Part shown: one piece after another, positions 35,203-44,114 of the stretch | How the letters are laid out: every line of letters starts with the position of its first letter | Position numbering within the stretch: position 1 is the first letter of the stretch | Translations under genes and position numbers: made by a program | NCBI GenBank assembly: GCA_018262855.1 | Contig: JADFDO010000008.1 | Coordinates: forward strand, 1-64,000 | Reading direction: 5' to 3' | DNA: 64,000 nt | Source: Methanolinea sp. | GTDB lineage: Archaea; Halobacteriota; Methanomicrobia; Methanomicrobiales; Methanospirillaceae | The notes under the pieces: model-generated | What the model was told of the DNA's origin: nothing | Database searches by the model: none | What the model saw: only the letters and a program-made list of their open reading frames with translations

Positions 35203-36028
35203 CTCCGGTCACTCCCGATAGTTCACCGATCTTTTCGAACAATTCGTCTGACTGGCTCTTCAGGTACTTCAGTGCCTCCTCGAGTATGGCATGCACCGGG
35301 AGGGATCCATCGCCCTCCACGACGAATATATACCTGGATTCTTCAGATTTGATGCTTATTGCTGATTCTTCTCCGATTCCGGTATTCAGGCAGGCCCGTT
35401 CGCAAAGGCGGCAGAGTGAACACTCCTCGACCCGCCCTTCTGAAACGGCCACCCGCCCTCCCTTGATGACAAGGATTCCCCGGGGACATTCATCAACGCA
35501 CCGGCCGCAGGCATCGCACTTCTCACTCACATCGATGACGGGATAGTTCTTGTATCCACAGGTGGTGGTCGGTTGCCACTTGGCGTGGACCCTGCCCTTG
35601 TTGAGTATCGCCCTGGCCTCAAGGACCACTTTCTGGTCCTTTGCAAGCTTCACGATGGGGATTCCTTCAACTGCAGGAGCTGCACGGGGATCCTGGGGAA
35701 TCAGGTCTCTCGAGTAAACGATTCCCGGCCCCTCGACGGAGAGTGTGTACATCACGCTGCACCGGTCGCACCCGGCACCTTCGCAACTGCACCTGTCCTG
35801 GGGGACATAGCAGTCAAGATCGGTCCGGATCGGGATCAGGCCCAGCCTGTGCGCCAGCATCTCGTCGAAGAGTGCGCTGGTGTTGTCATAAATGCGCACT
35901 TCATCGATAGCGAGGGTCGGCACCTCGCCGATCATCGACCTGCGGAGCGCATTGGTGAAAGGCTGTGAAGTTCCCGACAGCGTAAACCGGGCAGTAGTGT
36001 CATCCAGGCGTGAAAACGCGATATCCAT
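35183..36028 (-). CDS. rpoD: RNA polymerase subunit D (Rpo3) with ferredoxin-like domain
   Basis: A 281-residue alpha-like subunit that nucleates RNA polymerase assembly with RpoL, N and P. The dimerisation halves flank an inserted ferredoxin-like domain with CDACGRCVDECPRG (about 174-187) and CSLCRLCERAC (about 206-216), two complete four-cysteine motifs, so two 4Fe-4S clusters are expected, as in several methanogens. An extra C-x-C-x3-C-x2-C cluster lies near 79-87. It shares one base with the rps11 stop (TGATG). Confidence 0.96.
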   Translation of the reverse strand: MDIAFSRLDDTTARFTLSGTSQPFTNALRRSMIGEVPTLAIDEVRIYDNTSALFDEMLAHRLGLIPIRTDLDCYVPQDRCSCEGAGCDRCSVMYTLSVEGPGIVYSRDLIPQDPRAAPAVEGIPIVKLAKDQKVVLEARAILNKGRVHAKWQPTTTCGYKNYPVIDVSEKCDACGRCVDECPRGILVIKGGRVAVSEGRVEECSLCRLCERACLNTGIGEESAISIKSEESRYIFVVEGDGSLPVHAILEEALKYLKSQSDELFEKIGELSGVTGDEEKNE

Positions 36029-36423
36029 CAGACTCTCCTACCCCTCCGGCCTCCTTTCTGGCGGATGGAGTCATGGGGAACCGGGGTGACATCTTCAATA
36101 CGCCCTATGCGCATACCTGCCCTGGCAAGAGCCCGGATTGCTGCCTGGGCTCCCGGCCCGGGGCTCCGCTGCTTTCCCCTTCCAGGTGCCCGCACCTTTA
36201 CATGCACCCCGACAATCCCCTTCTCCATGGCGGTCTGGGCAACATTTGATGCCATCTGCATGGCTGCGTATGGAGAACTTTCGTTCCTGTCCTGCTTGAC
36301 CACCATGCCGCCGCTGCTCTTGCAGACCGTTTCTGCACCGGAGAGATCCGTGACAGTGATGATGGTATTGTTGAATGAGGCGAAGATATGGGCGATCCCC
36401 CATTTTTCTTTCTCTGCTGCCAT
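36028..36423 (-). CDS. rps11: 30S ribosomal protein uS11
   Basis: A 131-residue uS11 protein: [18 protein letters not shown] at the start, [38 protein letters not shown] broken across the family signature, and the [19 protein letters not shown]-terminus that contacts rRNA of the platform. Standard length, three bases after rps4. Confidence 0.97.
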   Translation of the reverse strand: MAAEKEKWGIAHIFASFNNTIITVTDLSGAETVCKSSGGMVVKQDRNESSPYAAMQMASNVAQTAMEKGIVGVHVKVRAPGRGKQRSPGPGAQAAIRALARAGMRIGRIEDVTPVPHDSIRQKGGRRGRRV

Positions 36424-36426
36424 TGC

Positions 36427-36972
36427 TTACCTCCCTGCCTTGCTGATACGCGCCCGTTCGGCATGGTCGGGATTTGCGACAGGGGACCTGTTGTAGTAGG
36501 ATACCGCTGTCTCCTCGTCCCTGGAAACCTTATATCCGGGGATGCTGACACGCTTTCCGCCAATTGCGATGTGCCCGTGCGTGATCATCTGGCGTGCCTG
36601 TTTCGGCGACCTGGCGAGACCCTGGCGGTAGACAATGGTCTGGAGGCGGCGTTCGAGCTGGTTCTGGACCTTCAGCGAGAGAACATTGTCGATATCGGCA
36701 TCGGGACCAAGCAGGCCGAGGCGCTGGAGGTGGCCGATAAGCTCGCCTTTTTTGGCATCAAAGACCGCCTGGTCGGCCCCTGTGGACATGATGGCAAGCA
36801 GTCCGCGGGCTGCTTTTCTGTACCGCCGCAGGTTGCTGGAGGCCTTCCACACTTCGCGCTTGTTCCGGAGGCCATATTCTATCATCAGGCGGTTCTCGTC
36901 CTCAATGCGGGTCTTCTCAAAGGGCCGCTTGGGGGTCTGGTATTTCTTGTGGTTCTTTCCCGGGTATCCCAT
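36427..36972 (-). CDS. rps4: 30S ribosomal protein uS4
   Basis: A 181-residue uS4 protein that nucleates small-subunit assembly. It has the archaeal N-terminus ([20 protein letters not shown]) and the S4 RNA-binding domain with [20 protein letters not shown] and [21 protein letters not shown]. It lies 20 bases after rps13 and three before rps11. Confidence 0.97.
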   Translation of the reverse strand: MGYPGKNHKKYQTPKRPFEKTRIEDENRLMIEYGLRNKREVWKASSNLRRYRKAARGLLAIMSTGADQAVFDAKKGELIGHLQRLGLLGPDADIDNVLSLKVQNQLERRLQTIVYRQGLARSPKQARQMITHGHIAIGGKRVSIPGYKVSRDEETAVSYYNRSPVANPDHAERARISKAGR

Positions 36973-36992
36973 TGAAACTCACCTGGTGACGA

Positions 36993-37448
36993 CTACTCCT
37001 TCTTCCTCTTCACACCAACGGTGGCACCGGTGCGACCTGTCGACTTGGTCCTCTGCCCTCTCACTTTCTGGCCGGTCTCGTGGCGGATTCCTTTGTAGCT
37101 CCTGATCTTCCTCATGAGGTTGATATCCTCGTCGAGGGTAGTTGCTACCTCGGTCCCGAGCAGGTGGCGCGACTCGCCAGTATAGATATCCTTGGGGCGG
37201 TTGACCATCCAGTCGGGAACCTTCGAGGAGTAATTGTCCACGACTTCCCGAAGTTTGTCCACGTCCTCTTCCTTGAGTTTTCCCATCAGTTCGCGGCCGT
37301 TCACTTTTGCCATTGCAGCAATGACCGATGCACTGTGCCTTCCCACACCCTTGATCCCTGTCAGGGCTGTGAGGACAGACTTTGTGCCGTCAAGGTCTGT
37401 ATTGCTGATTCGTACGAAATATCGTATCTCTTCTTCTTCCTTCGCCAT
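36993..37448 (-). CDS. rps13: 30S ribosomal protein uS13
   Basis: A 151-residue uS13 protein of the 30S head. Landmarks: [17 protein letters not shown] near the start, the helix-hairpin-helix segment [15 protein letters not shown], a conserved [19 protein letters not shown] region and a Lys-rich tail. I start at [11 protein letters not shown] (37448); the open frame continues upstream into the tRNA-Ser gene, which cannot be coding. It is the first protein gene of the operon. Confidence 0.97.
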   Translation of the reverse strand: MAKEEEEIRYFVRISNTDLDGTKSVLTALTGIKGVGRHSASVIAAMAKVNGRELMGKLKEEDVDKLREVVDNYSSKVPDWMVNRPKDIYTGESRHLLGTEVATTLDEDINLMRKIRSYKGIRHETGQKVRGQRTKSTGRTGATVGVKRKKE

Positions 37449-37484
37449 CCAATCCCTCGCTGATTTGTGAGAATTCTTCTGAAA

Positions 37485-37569
37485 CGCTGAGGGAGGGATT
37501 TGAACCCTCGAGTCCCAAGGGGACACAGGTTTAGCAAACCTGCGCCATACCTGGCTTGGCTACCTCAAC
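37485..37569 (-). tRNA. tRNA-Ser (anticodon GCT)
   Basis: An 85-base class II tRNA on the minus strand: acceptor GTTGAGG with CCTCAGC, anticodon arm CAGGT-TTGCTAA-ACCTG giving GCT, a long variable arm (GTCCCCTTGGGAC-like hairpin), T arm GAGGG-TTCAAAT-CCCTC and discriminator G. CCA is not encoded. It precedes rps13 by 36 bases and may lead the ribosomal operon transcript. Confidence 0.95.
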
Positions 37570-37718
37570 AGAGAATCTCGCATCTTTCGATACTCGCAGC
37601 ACGCCAACGGTGCTGCTCCATGAATGGTGCTTTATTATTTGGGGGGCCGGTTAAAAAAACCTTTCCATCATCATGAGGCTGGATTTTAAGACCCATCGAA
37701 ACGGCCGTTGAAAAAAAA

Positions 37719-38810
37719 TTAATCAATTCCCTGCCGGACAACCTTTTTCTTTTTTAAGCCCCGTTTCTTCACCCGCGTCACTCCGCTTTCGATAAGGGCG
37801 GAGACAACAATCGGCAGGGCGATCGTCGCATCGACATGGACCTGTACCTGCATCGTGTGTTCCGATTCCTTACCCCAGCTTATGGCTTCGTCGAAGGTAC
37901 ATCCGGAGAGACCCCCCCAGTGTGGTGAATCGGTGGTATACTGTATTGCATAGTCATGACCTCCGAGATCTTTCTTATGGATCGATCCTATCACCTGGGT
38001 CTGCTGGATGAAGTTCTTTGGTACTCCCCCTCCAAGATAGACAACCCCGGTCTTCTTCACCTCTTCAACTATTGAGGTGACCTCATCTGTATCGGCGATC
38101 TGATCGATATCGATCGAAACACCGCGCCTCCTTGCGATAAGGGCTCCTATGCCGATCGAAGAATCGCAGAGTGCAGGAACAAAGATAGGAATTCTCTCTT
38201 TTACGCACGTGGAAAGGAAAGACTCACCGGCAGGAACTGCCCCTGCCAGCCATTCACCAAACCCGGCCAGGAATTCGCGGGATGATCCCCGGAATGGTGC
38301 AATCCTCTCTGCGTAATTCGCAAATCCTCGATCAACCCAGCGGAATTCCTCCTCGAAGGCAAACACATCATAGATGCGATCAATTCCTCTCTTATAGAGA
38401 TCTGCGTCACTGACATGGTGGTGGCCAAGATAGTGGCAGACACCGAGGTGTTCGCAGACATCATGGAAGATATTCGCCCCGGTCGATACCACGACATCCA
38501 TATAGTGGCGTCGTGCCATCTCGATGAGGACCTTCTGCATCCCTGCAGGGATCATCGCGCCGGAAAGGCCGAAAAGGATAGTAACGTCGGGATCCCGGAT
38601 CATCCGTTTCCAGATCTCAACGGATTCGCCGAGTTTCCTCCCCTGAAAACCTGTCTTTGACATCCTTTGGAGCAACTCATCCACGTTGCCTGTAGGGATG
38701 ACAGGCTGTGTTGTGCACATGCCGTGAGGATGGAAAACTTCCGCCGCGGGACCCAGGATTTCTTCAAATTCACCCTTCCTCCTCAGGCCTTTCCTCTTTC
38801 TTTCAGCCAT
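37719..38810 (-). CDS. dys: Deoxyhypusine synthase
   Basis: This NAD-dependent enzyme moves an aminobutyl group from spermidine to a lysine of initiation factor aIF5A. The 363-residue protein has GLSGAMIPAGM, VSTGANIFHD, YLGGGVPKNFIQQ (NAD region), TTDSPHWGGLSGCTFDEAISWGK with the catalytic lysine at its end, and HVDATIALP. A basic tail (KKRGLKKKKV) is additional. It is transcribed alone between the ribosomal operon and the CBS run. Methanogen genomes may hold a second paralog; the intact active site favours a genuine synthase. Confidence 0.93.
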   Translation of the reverse strand: MAERKRKGLRRKGEFEEILGPAAEVFHPHGMCTTQPVIPTGNVDELLQRMSKTGFQGRKLGESVEIWKRMIRDPDVTILFGLSGAMIPAGMQKVLIEMARRHYMDVVVSTGANIFHDVCEHLGVCHYLGHHHVSDADLYKRGIDRIYDVFAFEEEFRWVDRGFANYAERIAPFRGSSREFLAGFGEWLAGAVPAGESFLSTCVKERIPIFVPALCDSSIGIGALIARRRGVSIDIDQIADTDEVTSIVEEVKKTGVVYLGGGVPKNFIQQTQVIGSIHKKDLGGHDYAIQYTTDSPHWGGLSGCTFDEAISWGKESEHTMQVQVHVDATIALPIVVSALIESGVTRVKKRGLKKKKVVRQGID

Positions 38811-38935
38811 TACTCATAGATGGCAGGCATGCGATAAGAAATGTATGCCGTGACCTGATCGCGGAGAAGGGACCAACCCAGTACTTGGCCAGAGAATCTC
38901 TTATCCTACTCTAAAAAAATGGAAAACCGGGGGTA

Positions 38936-39712
38936 TCAGAGGGCTTTTACAAGGGATGACCGGGTCACAAGACCGGCGATCTTTCCCTTGCTGGTCACAG
39001 GTATGGAACTGATGGCCTTCGAAAGCATGAGATCAACCACTTCATCGACACTGGCACTTGATTCCACGCACATCACCGGGCTTGTCATGATATCCTTGAT
39101 GAGGAGGTTCCGGATCCGGTGATCCTGGTGCCGATCCTCAACCATCTCACGGAACCTTCTCATCGAGACGGCAACATCCGTCTCGGTCACGATCCCCACA
39201 ACCTGGTCATTGTCGGTGACCACGCACCGGTGAAGGTTATCGTCGAGCATCCGGCGTCTCCAGTGAACAACCCGTTCATCGGAGTCGATAGTACACGCTG
39301 GTTCCATAACATCCGCCAGTGTCCCCGAAGGACGCATGATACGGAGGAGATCGCCTGCAGTGACCTGGCCAACGAGGCGGTGGTCCTCATCGTATACCAC
39401 CACGAGTTTGTATGCCTGGAGCAGGGGGATGACCACGTCAAGATCCTGGTCAGGGTATACCGTGGTGAAATCCTCCTCAACCGTGTTCGCGACATGAATG
39501 GATGTAGGGGATATTGAGGAGTTCCGCTTTGTCCCGAGCTTTTCAGCCACGGTCTTTCGGGAGACCGTTCCCACTACCGTATTATGGTTCACCACAATCA
39601 GGGGGTCGATGCCTTCATCCAGCATCCGGTCCAGCGCCTCGGTGATCGGCGCGGATTTTGATATGGTAACCGGCTTTGACATGATGTCTTTTACAAGAAT
39701 ATCATCGCTCAT
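38936..39712 (-). CDS. CBS-domain protein 5 (four CBS motifs)
   Basis: The 258-residue protein is made entirely of CBS motifs, about four (starting near residues 5, 80, 130 and 200), each with the DIM-x-x-P-V-T/x-V and G-I/L-V/T-x-x-D/R pattern. CBS pairs bind adenosyl nucleotides such as AMP, ATP or SAM and act as energy sensors. No enzyme or DNA-binding domain is attached. It is last in a run of five such genes and its ATG overlaps the upstream stop as ATGA. Ligand and target are unknown. Confidence 0.9.
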   Translation of the reverse strand: MSDDILVKDIMSKPVTISKSAPITEALDRMLDEGIDPLIVVNHNTVVGTVSRKTVAEKLGTKRNSSISPTSIHVANTVEEDFTTVYPDQDLDVVIPLLQAYKLVVVYDEDHRLVGQVTAGDLLRIMRPSGTLADVMEPACTIDSDERVVHWRRRMLDDNLHRCVVTDNDQVVGIVTETDVAVSMRRFREMVEDRHQDHRIRNLLIKDIMTSPVMCVESSASVDEVVDLMLSKAISSIPVTSKGKIAGLVTRSSLVKAL

Positions 39713-40557
39713 TCTGCCACTTCCCTTATGATATCGTCTCTTTTCAGAATTCCCTTGATCTCGTTGTTTTCCATCGCGACCACACTATTGATGTGGTGGG
39801 TCTGCATAACCTGCACGGCGCTCGTCAATTTTTCGTCGCTTTGCACGGTGATGACCGGTCGGGACATAAGATCCTCTGCAACCGCAACTGCCTCCATCAC
39901 ATAGCGGAGTTGCTTCCTGCCGCCGGGCTCCCCGCGACGCAGCATTTTGACGTCTTTCTTTGGGAGTTCACGTTTTTCTGTCTCGTAAAGATAGAATGCG
40001 AGATTGCTCTCAGTGATGATGCCTGCAAGTGTGCCATCATTATTCAACACGACTACCTTATCATTTCTTTCCCTCATGATGTCGATGACATGGTCCAGGG
40101 AATGATATCTGCTGACGGTTATCGCATCCTCCATCACGTCTGCAACAGTCTGGGTGAGCGTATTGACTGTAGCGGAGCGCATGAAGTCCGATTTTGTCAC
40201 GATCCCGGCAATATGTCCCTCCTCCATCACCGGGAGCCCGCTTATGTCCCACTGGATCATAAGCGCTGCAATCTGGCGTGTGGAGGTATCAGGAGAGATT
40301 GTCAGGGGATCCCTGGTCATCAGGATGCTGACCGGGATATTATCGATCGGCCTCCTCCTCCATATGGGTTCACTTTGCCGCAGACGGTAGCCGATATCCT
40401 TCTTCGTGAGCACGCCTACGAGCGACTCCGCTTCCACCACCGGGACCCGCGATATCCTGTGTTTCAGCATCAGGTTTCGTGCATACGCAACATGCTCCCC
40501 CGGGCTGACAATATACACCGGCGATGACATGATATCCTGTGCCTGCATCCTTCTCAC
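39709..40557 (-). CDS. CBS-domain protein 4 (four CBS motifs)
   Basis: A 282-residue protein with four CBS motifs (starting near 8, 75, 138 and 227), separated by a basic linker at about 200-222 (KRELPKKDVKMLRRGEPGGR). The GTG start overlaps the stop of the preceding gene as GTGA; an ATG three codons in is the alternative. Nucleotide-sensing is expected from the fold; no output domain is visible. Downstream it overlaps CBS protein 5 by ATGA. Confidence 0.9.
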   Translation of the reverse strand: MRRMQAQDIMSSPVYIVSPGEHVAYARNLMLKHRISRVPVVEAESLVGVLTKKDIGYRLRQSEPIWRRRPIDNIPVSILMTRDPLTISPDTSTRQIAALMIQWDISGLPVMEEGHIAGIVTKSDFMRSATVNTLTQTVADVMEDAITVSRYHSLDHVIDIMRERNDKVVVLNNDGTLAGIITESNLAFYLYETEKRELPKKDVKMLRRGEPGGRKQLRYVMEAVAVAEDLMSRPVITVQSDEKLTSAVQVMQTHHINSVVAMENNEIKGILKRDDIIREVAE

Positions 40558-41498
40558 CCCCTGGACAATGCTTTTACAAGGTCGAACTCGGTGACGAGGC
40601 CTATCAGCCGTGCATCCTCGATCACTGGCAGTGCTCCTGCATTCTTCTTCACCATCTCCCCTGCAGCCTGGTTGACGCTCCTGTCGGGTGCGATGGTATA
40701 GAGGTTTCCGGACACAAGCGTCCTTACGGGGAGGGCCATCACTTCTCCAATATCGCCTGTCTCAAGCTGATCGAACACCCTCTTGCTGCCAAGGTACTTC
40801 ATGATATCAGTCGTGGTGATGATACCGTAAAGAACATCATCGCTGACCACAGGCAGCCTTCGGAACCGGTATTTGGTCATCTCGCGGGTGACCTTCCCGA
40901 TAGGGCAGTCAGGCTCGGTGACGCGCAGAGACCTGCTCATGATCTCTTCAACGGTACATGAGACCCTTTCATTCGCAAGCACAGTCATCACGTCTCTTTC
41001 TGTAACTATCCCGGCAATTGACTGGTCCTGGTGAAGGATCGGGATTCCCCCTATCATCTTTCCCTTGATGATGTCGATGGCATCACGGAGCGATGATGAA
41101 TCGGGGAGGGTGGTCACCTGCGTGGTCATGATGCTCCGGATGCTCTCATTGACCGCGGAAAGGAGATTGCCCCCATGCTTGACCTGGACAAGGTTGAACT
41201 TGTCGCCCCCTCCGAGGAAATTGATAATGTCACCGGAAGTCACTATCCCGCGCACTTTCCGCGATCCTGCATCCACGACAGGAAGCCTGCGAAAACCGCA
41301 ACGGGTCATCGTCTCCACCGCGCCAAGGATGCTCATGGTCTGGGGTACCGTGATCACGTCACCCGTGGCGATGGCCATGATCTCTCCCTCCTGCTCAACG
41401 ACCCTGGATCTGAATTCAATCGGGCCCCGGTCAAGTTTGCCGGGCATTTTCAGTAATTTATCACTCTGCTTGAAGTTCTTCTCACTGTGATGCACCAT
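40554..41498 (-). CDS. CBS-domain protein 3 (four CBS motifs)
   Basis: A 314-residue protein with a 35-residue basic N-terminal lead (DRGPIEFRSRVVEQEGEIM) and four CBS motifs after it (near 38, 117, 184 and 252). The lead is shared by many archaeal CBS proteins as I know them, which supports a start at 41498 or Met18, even though a strong GGAGG site precedes Met41 (41378). No other domain is seen. It is the middle gene of the run, 77 bases downstream of CBS protein 2. Confidence 0.87.
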   Translation of the reverse strand: MVHHSEKNFKQSDKLLKMPGKLDRGPIEFRSRVVEQEGEIMAIATGDVITVPQTMSILGAVETMTRCGFRRLPVVDAGSRKVRGIVTSGDIINFLGGGDKFNLVQVKHGGNLLSAVNESIRSIMTTQVTTLPDSSSLRDAIDIIKGKMIGGIPILHQDQSIAGIVTERDVMTVLANERVSCTVEEIMSRSLRVTEPDCPIGKVTREMTKYRFRRLPVVSDDVLYGIITTTDIMKYLGSKRVFDQLETGDIGEVMALPVRTLVSGNLYTIAPDRSVNQAAGEMVKKNAGALPVIEDARLIGLVTEFDLVKALSRG

Positions 41499-41575
41499 GT
41501 TAGGCCCCTGCTCTCATGTAAAGAGGTATCACCGTTCACCGGGTGTATTGCAATATCACACCATTCAACCGCAAT

Positions 41576-42325
41576 TCATGGAATTGCATTCAGTACATCG
41601 TGCCTGTCTATGATTCCAACCAGGTCTTCCCCATTAAGAACAGGAAGACGACTTATATCGTGCCTGACCATCATTTCAGCAGCATGCTGAAGGCTTTCAT
41701 CGGGTGTCACGGATATTACTGGCGTGGTCATGACTCCGGATACAGGTGTATTCGATGATCCATCGACAGATGCACGCCACCTGCCATCCCTCAAGAGGTC
41801 TCTCCTTGATACAATCCCTACAAGGCGCTTTTTCTTCATGACAGGGAATGCGGAAAAGCCGCTCTCGGTCATGAGCGTGTGGATCTTATGAATGGGTTCA
41901 TCGGGTGAGCATACCACGACATTCCTTGACATGGTATCTCCAACCGTCCCGGAGATCCTATGCTGCGTGATGATGACAGGAAAGATCTCGGAGAGGAGAA
42001 CTCCCCCGAGTATCTGGTCCTGGCCGTTGACGACAGGGATGCTGTCAGTACCCTCTTTCCGGATACTCTTGAGCACACTCTCTATGCTAAAATCCGGGTT
42101 CACCGGGACGATGTCCCTGATGAAGCCCTCTATAGTCACATTTGACCTGGTCGCCGTGACATTGAGGACCCCCGTGATATCAATGTATCCCATGAGCTTT
42201 CGCTTGCCGTCATGGACGTAGATCTCACGATAGACGTCATCACGGAGTACCTGCCTGGCCCTTGTGACCTTTTCGTTGAATTTGAGGACCGGCACTTCAA
42301 CCAGGAAATCCCGGGCCATCTTCAT
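41576..42325 (-). CDS. CBS-domain protein 2 (four CBS motifs)
   Basis: A 249-residue protein composed of four CBS motifs (near residues 5, 68, 128 and 195). The start at 42325 is chosen because GGAGGAA lies seven bases upstream and its ATG overlaps the preceding stop as ATGA; an upstream in-frame ATG would place eight Gly/Ala-rich residues in front. The first motif is degenerate (VEVPVLKFNEKVTRARQVL), so three intact motifs plus one relaxed one may be nearer the truth. Confidence 0.88.
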   Translation of the reverse strand: MKMARDFLVEVPVLKFNEKVTRARQVLRDDVYREIYVHDGKRKLMGYIDITGVLNVTATRSNVTIEGFIRDIVPVNPDFSIESVLKSIRKEGTDSIPVVNGQDQILGGVLLSEIFPVIITQHRISGTVGDTMSRNVVVCSPDEPIHKIHTLMTESGFSAFPVMKKKRLVGIVSRRDLLRDGRWRASVDGSSNTPVSGVMTTPVISVTPDESLQHAAEMMVRHDISRLPVLNGEDLVGIIDRHDVLNAIP

Positions 42326-42891
42326 TGCAGCAGTTCCTCCTCCCGGCACGACGGGCAGAGCATCATATTATCGATCCTCCGGAGATCATCTGACATCTGG
42401 CTGCACCTGCTGCAGATTCCAACTTCCACCTCTTCAAGGCGGTTGATCTCAACGAGGTCGGTCATCAGCTCATTAATTTCCGTTGAAACCGTGAGGATAT
42501 CCCGAACTGTTACAATACCAATAACCTTGTTCCCCTCGTCAACCACAGGGAGCCGCCTGACACGATGCCTGATCATCATGTGCGCCGCGTCCTTGACAGA
42601 TTTGTCTGCACTTACGGTAATGAGGGGAGTGCTCATGATCTCGCGTGCAGGGATATCCCCCGGCTTGAGATCCTTGGCCACCACTTTACAATTGATATCC
42701 TCCTCGGTCACTATCCCGAGGGGCAGATTATCACGGCCAAGAACAATGCAGCTTCCCACCTCATCCCGGCACATGAGCATGGCCGCACGGGCAACAGTAC
42801 CATCGTTACCAATGGTAGTAGGGTTGCGACGCATGACCTCCCGAAGTGGCACCCGGGTATCGAAGCGGATGGTATCGGATGATTTTTTCAA
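42322..42891 (-). CDS. CBS-domain protein 1 with C-terminal zinc ribbon
   Basis: This 189-residue protein has two CBS motifs (about 17-75 and 80-135) and a C-terminal zinc ribbon (CSRC near 160 and CPSC near 179). A zinc ribbon after CBS motifs suggests binding to nucleic acid or a protein partner. The start is a TTG at 42891, because a perfect GGAGGTGAT lies just upstream; the ATG nine codons earlier has no such site. It heads the five-gene run, preceded by TATA sequence at about 42955-42966. Confidence 0.85.
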   Translation of the reverse strand: MKKSSDTIRFDTRVPLREVMRRNPTTIGNDGTVARAAMLMCRDEVGSCIVLGRDNLPLGIVTEEDINCKVVAKDLKPGDIPAREIMSTPLITVSADKSVKDAAHMMIRHRVRRLPVVDEGNKVIGIVTVRDILTVSTEINELMTDLVEINRLEEVEVGICSRCSQMSDDLRRIDNMMLCPSCREEELLQ

Positions 42892-42954
42892 TCCATCACC
42901 TCCATGTATTTGACACAAGTGGGGTTATTGCAGTTACCAATACGGCAAATGGTG

Positions 42955-42966
42955 TCTATATACTTT
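42955..42966 (-). promoter_or_regulatory. TATA box of the CBS operon
   Basis: AAAGTATATAGA on the minus strand lies about 70 bases upstream of the TTG start of the first CBS gene, which gives a leader of about 45 bases containing the GGAGGTGAT site. The plus-strand arvA promoter lies in the same divergent spacer (TATA-like AATAAATCTAATAA near 42996-43010). Confidence 0.5.
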
Positions 42967-43094
42967 CTGTAGTGACGGGAGCGTAGCAAATAGGGGATAA
43001 TAAATCTAATAACCACACCACCCCTAAAAGGATAGTAATGGATTTTCGTGGCCCGGGATGATAAGACCCCTGGATGGCCGCGAAGAGGTGTACC

Positions 43095-43736
43095 ATGAAT
43101 ATTCTGGTCCAGACCAAGAGACGTCTCTCAAAATTCCTGAAGGCTTTTTTCCAGAAAAAGAGAGCCAGAATCGGCATTTACGGCCCGCCAAATGCGGGAA
43201 AAACTACGCTTGCCAACCGCATCGCAAAAGACTGGACCGGGGAGGATGTGGGCCCTGTGAGCGAAATCCCCCACGAGACACGCCGGGCGGTACGGAAGAC
43301 CGACATCAGTATCACCGGGTCAAACGGCAGTAATATCACGATTGATATCGTGGATACACCCGGTGTGACCACCAAGATCGATTACAAGGATTTCCTGGAA
43401 TACGGCATTGACAAGGAGACTGCGGTAACCCGCGCCCGTGAAGCGACCGAGGGGGTTGCAGAAGCGATGCACTGGCTCCGGGAGGATATCAACGGCGTCA
43501 TCTACATGCTCGACGCAACCGAGGATCCCTTCCTCCAGGTCAATATCATGATGATCGGTATCATCGAGAGCCGCAAACTCCCGGTTATCATCGTTGCAAA
43601 CAAGATCGATCTCCCCGATGCCGCCCCGCAGAGGATTCGCAGCGCCTTCCCCCAGCACCCCATGGTACCTATTTCCTGCCTCGAGGGGAAGAATATTGAG
43701 GAACTGTATGAAAAGATGGTGGAGTACTTCGGGTAG
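43095..43736 (+). CDS. arvA: ArvA/OapA-type Era-like small GTPase
   Basis: A 213-residue TRAFAC GTPase. It has a basic amphipathic N-terminal helix (residues 1-24), P-loop GPPNAGKT (30-37), G2 region around ETRRAV, G3 DTPG in IDIVDTPGV and G4 NKID in IIVANKIDLP. The next two genes are DUF2073 and a zinc ribbon, the same trio described as ArvA-ArvB-ArvC in Haloferax volcanii, where the GTPase drives extracellular vesicle formation. A role in membrane remodelling here is by family. The start at 43095 follows AGAGGTG; a 7-codon upstream extension lacks a site. Confidence 0.85.
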   Translation: MNILVQTKRRLSKFLKAFFQKKRARIGIYGPPNAGKTTLANRIAKDWTGEDVGPVSEIPHETRRAVRKTDISITGSNGSNITIDIVDTPGVTTKIDYKDFLEYGIDKETAVTRAREATEGVAEAMHWLREDINGVIYMLDATEDPFLQVNIMMIGIIESRKLPVIIVANKIDLPDAAPQRIRSAFPQHPMVPISCLEGKNIEELYEKMVEYFG

Positions 43737-43745
43737 GTGTGTATG

Positions 43746-44108
43746 ATGCAAGGGATACAGATTGACCTGATATCGTCGGAAAAACTCGCGTCGCTCACTT
43801 CACTCGAGAAGATCCATCTCATCCTCGACCATGTGCGGAAGGGTTCAATTATCATACTTGAAAAGGGCCTATCCCCAGATGAGCAGAGTACGCTGATCGA
43901 GATGACCATGCGGGAAATTCTTCCCGATGGGTTCAATGGCATCGAGATAGAGACGTACCCCTCGAAGGAACACAGCCCCGGCTTTCTCCAGAAACTGCTC
44001 GGAAAATCCACTAGCGAGTCACGATTAACCGTTATAGGACCGGCAAACCAGCTTCGTATGATCCGGAAGGAGAAGGATATCATAAGCGCCTGGGTCTCGA
44101 CCCGGTGA
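43746..44108 (+). CDS. arvB: ArvB/OapB-family protein (DUF2073)
   Basis: A 120-residue protein of the archaeal DUF2073 family. Visible are IQIDLISSEKLASLTSLEKI at the start, a KGSIIILEKGLSPDEQSTLIE strand-turn-helix split near 40-60, FNGIEIETYPS and the C-terminal LTVIGPANQLRMIRKEKD. No catalytic motif is visible. It is always near the Era-like GTPase and the zinc-ribbon gene as I know the group, so it probably serves the same membrane process. The ATG at 43746 sits six bases after AGGTG; GTG at 43737 and ATG at 43743 are alternatives. Confidence 0.85.
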   Translation: MQGIQIDLISSEKLASLTSLEKIHLILDHVRKGSIIILEKGLSPDEQSTLIEMTMREILPDGFNGIEIETYPSKEHSPGFLQKLLGKSTSESRLTVIGPANQLRMIRKEKDIISAWVSTR

Positions 44109-44114
44109 ACGCAA

